Source: Pontitalea aquivivens (lineage in GTDB: Bacteria > Pseudomonadota > Alphaproteobacteria > Rhodobacterales > Rhodobacteraceae). From it: DNA of 64,000 nucleotides. Under the pieces are notes generated by a model that had not been told where the DNA came from, did not search any database, and saw nothing but the letters and a program-made list of their open reading frames with translations. Below, one piece after another: positions 58,908 to 64,000 of the stretch (within the stretch, counting starts at the first letter, position 1; every line of letters starts with the position of its first letter). The position numbers and the translations under genes are program-made. Location: positions 6,438 to 70,437 of the forward strand of contig NZ_JBKFEY010000015.1 of assembly GCF_046507575.1 (NCBI RefSeq), read 5' to 3'.

Positions 58908-59492
58908 ATGGAAATTCCAAGCCTCGACACCATGCTGGTCAGGCTGACAGGTGTCTTTCCCTATTACATCGAGCTTATCCTGGCATTGCTGGCCCTCGGG
59001 GGGCTTGCCTGTGTCGTTTCTGGCGGCCACATCGCGTGGAGGGCGGCAACCGATGGCGGTCGCGGACAATCTTATGGTCAGGGAACGCCGACACCTTGGA
59101 AGGCGCTCGGGCTGTGGGTGTTGGGCGGTGCTATGTCGGTGCCGCTCGTTCTGCTGTGGGACGCGGCCGGGACGTTCGTGCTGGGGGGGGACGAGACCTA
59201 CAACATGCTCTCCTACCTGCCGCCACCCGCCACCAGCCCATGGTGTGATCGGGTCAAGGCAGGAGTTATCCTGTTCTGGATGTGCATCGGGATTACGGCA
59301 TGGGCATGGGCGGGTTTCCTTGCCTACACCCGGATCACGTCATTCCAGGGCCAAGGCATCGGGTTAAAGGTTATCGGCTTTGCCTTTGGGGGGCTGTGCG
59401 CATTCTTCATGACTGATCTGGCCGTGATCTTCTCCAACACCTTCGGCCTGGACATTTCGCTGGATAATGTCTGCACGATCTTGGGGACGTGA
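58908..59492 (+). CDS. Polytopic membrane protein
   Basis: 194 residues with four membrane spans (about 18-42, 64-90, 117-138 and 150-176). The size and layout recall DotE/IcmC-type or IncI TraX-like membrane proteins, but I cannot assign it. It holds a run of eight G at 59183-59190. Confidence 0.6.
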   Translation: MEIPSLDTMLVRLTGVFPYYIELILALLALGGLACVVSGGHIAWRAATDGGRGQSYGQGTPTPWKALGLWVLGGAMSVPLVLLWDAAGTFVLGGDETYNMLSYLPPPATSPWCDRVKAGVILFWMCIGITAWAWAGFLAYTRITSFQGQGIGLKVIGFAFGGLCAFFMTDLAVIFSNTFGLDISLDNVCTILGT

Positions 59493-59499
59493 GAGAGCG

Positions 59500-60177
59500 G
59501 TGCTCCATAAAATCGGGATCGCCACCGTCGCAGGCGTAGTCGCTCTGGTCGCCGGTCATGCTCACGGCTATCAGGCCGATCCGAGCAGCAATTCGGCCCC
59601 GCAAGCGGCCCATGCGGCCGCGCCGCGTGACGCCGCCTCCGAGGACCGTGCTGTGGACGCCGTGGCGTCCATCGCAGGGGGGGCGCTGCGCGTCTATCAG
59701 CTGCCGCCCCAAGGGCGGCTACAGGCGATGACAGCGCTGGTGGAGCGTTCGGTCGATTGGGGCTTTGTGCTGCGCAACAGCGTTCCGCCAGATCTTGTGG
59801 CGGCGCTGAATGATGACGAGCGGCGGGCACTGGCCCGCTCTCTCTTGTCGGTGACGGCCAAAGGCTATGTGTCTGCGTTCCAAGGGTATCGGGGTGAGCA
59901 GATCGATGTGGTGAGCGTCAACACTCTTGGACCCGGTATCGTGCGCGTCGGGACGCGGTTGCGGGGGGAAGCGCTGGACGAGGCTGTCGCCATAGATTGG
60001 GTCGTTTCTGGCCTCGATCAGAACCGGCCCGCGCTGCGTGACCTTATCATCGACAGCAATTCGATGCTCGCAAGTCAGCAGCTTGTTCTGGGCACCATGT
60101 GGAGTGAAGTGTCCCAGGACAAGGGCAGGTTCTTGCAGCGCATGGCCTCGCCCGATCCGTGGGGGGATGACGAATGA
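59500..60177 (+). CDS. MlaC/Ttg2D-like periplasmic protein
   Basis: 225 residues from the GTG at 59500, just after the previous stop. Signal peptide ends at AHGY (about 22). The body is of the MlaC type: LVERSVDWGFVLRNSV, LLSVTAKGYVSAFQGYRGEQ, VAIDWVVSG and RDLIIDSNSMLASQQ. MlaC carries phospholipids between membranes. On a plasmid it may have been recruited to support the envelope during transfer; that is inference. Confidence 0.75.
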   Translation: MLHKIGIATVAGVVALVAGHAHGYQADPSSNSAPQAAHAAAPRDAASEDRAVDAVASIAGGALRVYQLPPQGRLQAMTALVERSVDWGFVLRNSVPPDLVAALNDDERRALARSLLSVTAKGYVSAFQGYRGEQIDVVSVNTLGPGIVRVGTRLRGEALDEAVAIDWVVSGLDQNRPALRDLIIDSNSMLASQQLVLGTMWSEVSQDKGRFLQRMASPDPWGDDE

Positions 60178-60659
60178 GTAAGGAAACACCGCACCGGATG
60201 CACTGGTGGTTCTTTGTCGATAAGCTCGTGCCTTGGATATTCGCCGGCGCTTTGCTGGCGATCCTCCTCGCCATGAGCGGCATGGTTTCAGATCGCTTTG
60301 CCCTGCCCGCGAACCTCTACTCGCGCATCCAGATCAGCACCGTGGCACTGATAGCCATCGGTGCCGTTTCGTCGGTTCTCATTTCGGCGGTGCAATGGTC
60401 ATGCACTCGCCTGACCATCGAAGAAGACCAGCTGGTCTATGCGAAAGGCGTTCTCAATAGAACCGTGGCGAAGATCCCGATTCAGGAAATCGCCAGCATC
60501 GACCTGCACCAGACGCTGTTCCAGCGGATCATGGGAACGGGTGATCTGGTGGTGGATATGCGCGGGGCATCCTTGTTGCGCATGAAACTGCTTGATGATC
60601 CCGAGGCCATCCAGAATGCTGTGCTATCCTTGCGCCGGAAACCGACTACAAGCCAGTAG
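60174..60659 (+). CDS. PH-domain membrane protein (YdbS-like)
   Basis: 161 residues. Two spans (about 18-38 and 55-75) precede a bacterial PH domain: LTIEEDQLVYAKGVLNRTVAKIPIQEIASIDL and GDLVVDMRGASLLRM (given by their ends). ATGA overlap with the MlaC-like gene. Function on the plasmid unknown. Confidence 0.75.
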   Translation: MSKETPHRMHWWFFVDKLVPWIFAGALLAILLAMSGMVSDRFALPANLYSRIQISTVALIAIGAVSSVLISAVQWSCTRLTIEEDQLVYAKGVLNRTVAKIPIQEIASIDLHQTLFQRIMGTGDLVVDMRGASLLRMKLLDDPEAIQNAVLSLRRKPTTSQ

Positions 60660-60674
60660 TCGGCTCGGCTGTTC

Positions 60675-60815
60675 TTAGCGCCTGCGCATTTCCTCGGCTC
60701 TCCGGCGCTGCTCTTCCATCCGGCGTTCATCTTCACGCCTACGCTGGTCTTCCTCACGCCTGCGCCTGTCTTCATCCTCCCGTCTGCGCTGTTCTTGCAG
60801 CAATCGATCATCCAT
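60675..60815 (-). CDS. 46-residue Arg/Glu-rich microprotein
   Basis: 46 residues made almost only of Arg, Glu, Asp and Gln (RRRREEDQRRREDERRMEEQ, about 17-36). AAGGAG lies eight bases before the ATG, which makes it likely to be translated. It would be a single charged helix, perhaps nucleic-acid or protein binding. It is convergent with the PH-domain gene (16 bp apart). Confidence 0.6.
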   Translation of the reverse strand: MDDRLLQEQRRREDEDRRRREEDQRRREDERRMEEQRRRAEEMRRR

Positions 60816-60873
60816 CGATCAGCTCCTTTCAGTTCCTCTTACGGGGCCAGATTCCGAGAATGGAGGCCAGCCG

Positions 60874-61266
60874 TCAACGGTGTGGCCCCTTTCTCTGTTC
60901 TAGGCGGATCAGCCCGGCAATTTTTCGCTTCGCTTCGGGTGATGGCCTTTCGATACCGGCAATCCCATGCTCGGCCGCATCACGTCCAGAGGCGAAAACC
61001 TCAACGTCTGGCGCGTAGTCCCAGATGGCCGGGTCAAGGTGACGAGCGTGAAGGCGCAGGGCCAGAAGGTGGTCACGATCATGAGTCATGATCCAGCCTC
61101 CGCAGACGCAGCCATCGCGCTGATGGCACATGAAAACCTGTGGTGGTTGTTCCCAGGTTTCCCCGTCATAGGCCGGGAGCTTCTCGTATTCCTCTCGCGA
61201 CCAGATCCCGGCCGGGGTGTCTGTGCGGTAAGGGCAAGAGCCACATGGGGCTTTGGGCGGCTTCAT
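60874..61266 (-). CDS. DUF6283-like cysteine protein
   Basis: 130 residues. KAPCGSCPYR at the start and VFMCHQRDGCVCGG in the middle give a set of cysteines typical of a small metal-binding phage and plasmid family. RBS before the ATG is weak. Last gene of the minus-strand run 63060-60874. Confidence 0.65.
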   Translation of the reverse strand: MKPPKAPCGSCPYRTDTPAGIWSREEYEKLPAYDGETWEQPPQVFMCHQRDGCVCGGWIMTHDRDHLLALRLHARHLDPAIWDYAPDVEVFASGRDAAEHGIAGIERPSPEAKRKIAGLIRLEQRKGPHR

Positions 61267-61273
61267 GGTGTTG

Positions 61274-61546
61274 TCAGAGGCGATAGCGCAGCCCCATTTC
61301 CTCGATCTCGCTGAACAGTTCACGAGCGCGGTCTTCGCCGATCTTCGATCCACCCGCCTTTATGCGCCGCATGAGGGCATCTGTTTCGGCATCGCTTGCG
61401 CCGTTCATCGTAGGGCCAACACCCTCATAGGCCGCGCAGTCGCGCACGGCCTCATTGATCGACAGGATGGTGTATTTGCAGACTGGCGCTTGGTCTTCCT
61501 GTAGAAGGCCAAAGCTCGGCAGGTATTCTTTGTGCGTGACGATCAT
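61274..61546 (-). CDS. Hypothetical protein
   Basis: 90 residues, soluble and acidic. AGGAAG before the ATG at 61546. Overlaps nothing but lies 2 bp after the preceding stop. Not recognised. Confidence 0.6.
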   Translation of the reverse strand: MIVTHKEYLPSFGLLQEDQAPVCKYTILSINEAVRDCAAYEGVGPTMNGASDAETDALMRRIKAGGSKIGEDRARELFSEIEEMGLRYRL

Positions 61547-61548
61547 CT

Positions 61549-61974
61549 TCACTTCCTGCTGGTGGCTGATTTGGACTGGCGTAGCCGCTTCTGGGCGGCG
61601 AGTGCGGACTTGAGCTGTTCCGCCAGCGTAGGCCCGTCATCATCATCGAAATGGCAGTCCGCGCCATAGTCAACGATGAGGCCCCGCAGGGAGGCTATTT
61701 CGTCACGCAGAGCGCCCGCCTTGGACGCCGCATGGGGCCTGCCTTTGTCGATGGGCTTCCGGTCACGAAAGCCCGTCCAGGCGTTGGGGAGCCATCCATA
61801 GTCGCCATGCTTCGGTGACAGCTTACCCCATGTCACACCAGGCAGCTTGCACCACCAATAGCCATAGGTGACGCCATGGCGAGTGCGGATCGTGCGCAGG
61901 ACATATTCCCAATACTCGATCCGCGTTCCATCCAACCGGGCGCGGTAGCAGCTATCACCGATCTTGAGAGCCAT
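61549..61974 (-). CDS. Hypothetical protein
   Basis: 141 residues, with many aromatic residues (YEYVLRTIRTRHGVTYGYWW region) and a C-terminal helix. Overlaps the zinc-ribbon gene by 20 bp. Not recognised. Confidence 0.6.
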   Translation of the reverse strand: MALKIGDSCYRARLDGTRIEYWEYVLRTIRTRHGVTYGYWWCKLPGVTWGKLSPKHGDYGWLPNAWTGFRDRKPIDKGRPHAASKAGALRDEIASLRGLIVDYGADCHFDDDDGPTLAEQLKSALAAQKRLRQSKSATSRK

Positions 61975-62212
61975 CGGTCAAACTCCGTGATGCCGTTTGA
62001 TTGCAGCATGGGCAAGGAAGCCCGCGCCGGTTCTGGGTGATTGTCCAGCGGTCCTCGATCCAGCCAGTATCGTGGCCGCAACGTGGGCATATAAACTGGA
62101 TGCCTTTGACGGCACCGCCCGGCAGATGCCCCGCATCGGCAACCCGCATCCGCCAGACACGCGGGCTACGCGGTTTTGAGGGTATGCCTGGAAGGGTGAG
62201 CTGGCGGGCCAT
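61955..62212 (-). CDS. Zinc-ribbon small protein
   Basis: 85 residues. CPRCGHDTGW and CPCCNQ form a four-cysteine zinc ribbon. The ATG at 62212 lies just after the preceding stop. Likely binds nucleic acid or protein; function unknown. Confidence 0.65.
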   Translation of the reverse strand: MARQLTLPGIPSKPRSPRVWRMRVADAGHLPGGAVKGIQFICPRCGHDTGWIEDRWTITQNRRGLPCPCCNQTASRSLTDGSQDR

Positions 62213-62213
62213 A

Positions 62214-62591
62214 TCATTCTCCCGTGTTCTGTGGGTCATGCTCATACTCGCCTGCAAAGTATCGCGGGCGTCTTTCGATTTCGGCCGCTATGAAGCTCTC
62301 CGCGAAAAGCGGAAACTTCCGCTCAATCCTTCGGCGCAGATTGTTGAGCCGCACTCTGGCGCGAGCCTCCTGGCTCCATCTGCGGATCGGGCGCTGTGCG
62401 ATCTGCTCCCAACCTATGGTCCAGCCTGTGCCGGGCGCATACTCGGTTCCTGGTTGGACCATCTGCTGGATCTCGGTGGGGATCGGATGGGGGCGGTCAC
62501 ACAGGACAGCCTTGATGATACGAGGCATCCCGTCCGGGGGTGTGGTTGTGGGGTTTCCCCAGAACAGACGGCAGCGCCATTTTTCCGACAT
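62214..62591 (-). CDS. Hypothetical protein
   Basis: 125 residues, basic in the second half (RARVRLNNLRRRIERKFPLF). Without membrane spans or recognised domain. Ends one base before the next ATG. Confidence 0.6.
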   Translation of the reverse strand: MSEKWRCRLFWGNPTTTPPDGMPRIIKAVLCDRPHPIPTEIQQMVQPGTEYAPGTGWTIGWEQIAQRPIRRWSQEARARVRLNNLRRRIERKFPLFAESFIAAEIERRPRYFAGEYEHDPQNTGE

Positions 62592-62606
62592 GACGACGCC
62601 TGTTGG

Positions 62607-62834
62607 TTAGGTGGATTGATCGCGCCAGTAGCCGCGATGGTCAGTCGGATAGCCGTGCCGAAGCGCGGCCTCAACGTCATCGAGTGCTGCCAGATAGCCC
62701 CCGGCATAGCCCTCATTTGCGAGGCCCCCGGCAAATTTGCCGCCGCGAGCCGCGTTGCCTGCGATCTCTGCCTGCACCCGGTCGCGGGCAGCGGCGATAC
62801 GTTTCAGCACATGTCTCTTGTCAGTCAGCTTCAT
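62607..62834 (-). CDS. Hypothetical protein
   Basis: 75 residues from the ATG at 62834 with GGAGG six bases upstream; a longer frame lies on top of the next gene. Helical, with glycine-rich middle (GGKFAGGLANEGYAGGYL). Not recognised. Confidence 0.6.
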   Translation of the reverse strand: MKLTDKRHVLKRIAAARDRVQAEIAGNAARGGKFAGGLANEGYAGGYLAALDDVEAALRHGYPTDHRGYWRDQST

Positions 62835-62856
62835 CAGGGCCTCCCAGGGATATGGA

Positions 62857-63060
62857 TCAGAACAGCTTTCGCCACTCTTGGGGCTGAGGCTTGGCGATCT
62901 GCGCTGTGGTGCCGCCTTCATCTTCATCCCAATAGAACCAGCCGCTGAGGATTGGGCCGTCATCGTAGGCGACGGCCATTTCCACTCCCCCGCAGACCCC
63001 GATGATCGGCGTCCCATTGGTGGGGGCTTCGCTGATGGGGAGATAACTGTGCTTACGCAT
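62857..63060 (-). CDS. Small hypothetical protein (DUF551-like impression)
   Basis: 67 residues: ISEAPTNGTPIIGVCGG and SGWFYWDEDEGG recall short phage proteins of unknown role. First complete gene of the minus-strand run; the gene before it is cut by the IS element. Confidence 0.55.
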   Translation of the reverse strand: MRKHSYLPISEAPTNGTPIIGVCGGVEMAVAYDDGPILSGWFYWDEDEGGTTAQIAKPQPQEWRKLF

Positions 63061-63074
63061 ATCGGCCTCCGGGG

Positions 63075-63138
63075 CTAGATGGAAACGAGCGGCGCAAGGT
63101 CTTCGCGCAGGCGCTCGGCGGCATCGAGCCGCGAAAGA
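63075..63138 (-). pseudogene. C-terminal remnant of a gene cut by the IS element
   Basis: An open frame on the minus strand (LSRLDAAERLREDLAPLVSI then TAG) runs from the IS boundary to 63075. It is in the same direction as, and just before, the gene at 62857, so it is probably the end of a gene whose start was removed or displaced by the IS element. Confidence 0.5.
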
Positions 63139-63955
63139 GGTGTTGTCACGTTAACTGGGCTACAGTTGCCTGCCTGACGGTTTGGGCGTAAATTTTGGCG
63201 ATGCAGACATCAGATATCATCTTCAAGCGTCACCGTTTTCCGCCACAGATTATTGCTCATGCGGTGTGGCTTTATCTGCGGTTCAACCTTAGTCTGCGTG
63301 AAGTTGAGGAAATGCTGCTTGAGCGTGGAATCGACGTATCATACGAGACAGTTCGTCGTTGGATCGCCAAGTTCGGCCCCCAGATCACACGCAACTTGCG
63401 GCGGCGTCAGGCGCGCCCCGGCGATATTTGGTATTTGGACGAAGTGGTCGTCAAATGCGCTGGAGAAAAATTCTGGCTTTGGCGTGCGGTGGATCAACAT
63501 GGCTCCGTTCTCGAAGAAATCTTGCAGAAGCGGCGTGATAAAAGGGCGGCAAAGCGATTGCTTGTGGCGTTAATGAAGCGCTATGGCTTTGCTCCTAAAC
63601 GGATCATCACCGATAAGCTCCGCTCCTACGGTGCAGCAAAGGCAGAAGTGGCACCCGGCCTTGACCATTGGTCGCACAAGGGCCTCAATAATCGGGCCGA
63701 AAATAGCCATCTGCCGTTTAGGAAACGGGAGCGAACCATGCAAGGTCATCGGTCACCTGGAGCGTTGCAACGGTTCGTCTCCATGCACTCAGCGACGCGC
63801 AATTGTTTCTCTGTTCCATCTCGTCGCCGAGCCGCACACACAATTCGCTACCATCGCCTCGAAGCTTTCGATGCATGGAAAATTGCGGCCTGTTTCGCCT
63901 GAATATCTACGAGCCCCTGGCCTTTCCGGCCAGAGAAACTTAACGTGACAACACC
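63139..63955 (+). mobile_element. IS6-family insertion sequence
   Basis: 817 bp bounded by perfect 16-bp terminal inverted repeats, GGTGTTGTCACGTTAA (63139-63154) and TTAACGTGACAACACC (63940-63955), with one transposase gene. The flanking 8-mers GCGAAAGA and ATTACAAA differ, so there is no target duplication. The 45 bp beyond the right end hold nothing I can identify. Confidence 0.93.
63201..63902 (+). CDS. IS6-family transposase
   Basis: 233 residues. HTH followed by the DDE set: DIWYLDEVVVK (Asp), RIITDKLRSYG (Asp) and NNRAENSHLPFRKRER (Glu with the YREK-like Arg/Lys). The ATG at 63201 was chosen; a TTG two codons earlier gives 235 residues. IS6 enzymes form cointegrates and often produce deletions or fusions next to their ends. 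Confidence 0.92.
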   Translation: MQTSDIIFKRHRFPPQIIAHAVWLYLRFNLSLREVEEMLLERGIDVSYETVRRWIAKFGPQITRNLRRRQARPGDIWYLDEVVVKCAGEKFWLWRAVDQHGSVLEEILQKRRDKRAAKRLLVALMKRYGFAPKRIITDKLRSYGAAKAEVAPGLDHWSHKGLNNRAENSHLPFRKRERTMQGHRSPGALQRFVSMHSATRNCFSVPSRRRAAHTIRYHRLEAFDAWKIAACFA

Positions 63956-64000
63956 ATTACAAAGGTTGGCGCCCTCGGTTTTACGGCCTTGGGCTGCAGG

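Overview
The window reads as part of a conjugative plasmid, or plasmid-like element, from an alphaproteobacterium. The evidence is high G+C coding sequence, a GAAC-N7-GAAC LexA box of the alphaproteobacterial type in front of a Y-family polymerase, and an almost unbroken set of plasmid genes. No rRNA, tRNA or chromosomal housekeeping operon was seen. The transfer apparatus is of the IncI/Dot-Icm kind (MPF-I), not the VirB/Trb kind. Recognisable parts are DotA/TraY, DotB/TraJ, DotC/TraI, DotG/TraO, DotH/TraN, DotI/TraM, DotL/TrbC, DotM/TrbA, DotO/TraU and IcmT/TraK.

Layout. 1-7.3 kb (minus): a membrane-anchored relaxase-like protein, NrdH-type glutaredoxin, a TelA-like telomere resolvase (protelomerase), a SPOR-domain protein, type IA topoisomerase and SSB. 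7.4-13 kb: Lnt/TraB-like acyltransferase, SOS-controlled Y-family polymerase, a RelE-type and a VapBC toxin-antitoxin pair, and a secreted thermonuclease. 13-31.8 kb (minus): the main transfer block, running from a 46-residue lipoprotein through ParM/ParR-like genes, DotC, DotB, an M15/DUF882 peptidase, IcmT, a DsbC-like thiol protein, DotI, DotH, DotG, DotO and a pilin-like protein to DotM and an LPD7 protein. 32-34.9 kb: a tyrosine recombinase, a ParA/ribbon-helix-helix partition cassette and a remarkable noncoding array of degenerate 8-bp units. 34.9-42.4 kb: a 422-residue unknown and a 2066-residue methyltransferase-helicase (strawberry-notch/DarB type). 42.4-43.7 kb: structured noncoding DNA and a possible replication protein. 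43.7-54.3 kb (plus): the second transfer block, with exported proteins including three tandem paralogues, a zinc metalloprotease, DotA and DotL. 54.3-60.8 kb: envelope proteins including an SLT-like/M23 hydrolase, an MlaC-like protein and a PH-domain protein. 60.9-63.1 kb (minus): small unknown genes. The right edge carries an IS6-family element without target duplication that cuts off a gene.

Two noncoding features tie the element together. One is an 18-bp motif close to CTATCTAAANAnnnnTTG, found at nine intergenic sites and usually overlapping a readable promoter; it looks like the operator of one plasmid-wide regulator. The other is the 8-bp-period array (34298-34785) beside parA. Because the partner protein is a ribbon-helix-helix protein, and this fold can bind tandem 7-8 bp boxes (MetJ, Omega), the array is best read as a centromere coated by one dimer per octamer. 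The TelA-like resolvase raises the possibility of a linear replicon with hairpin ends, but no telomere palindrome is visible here.
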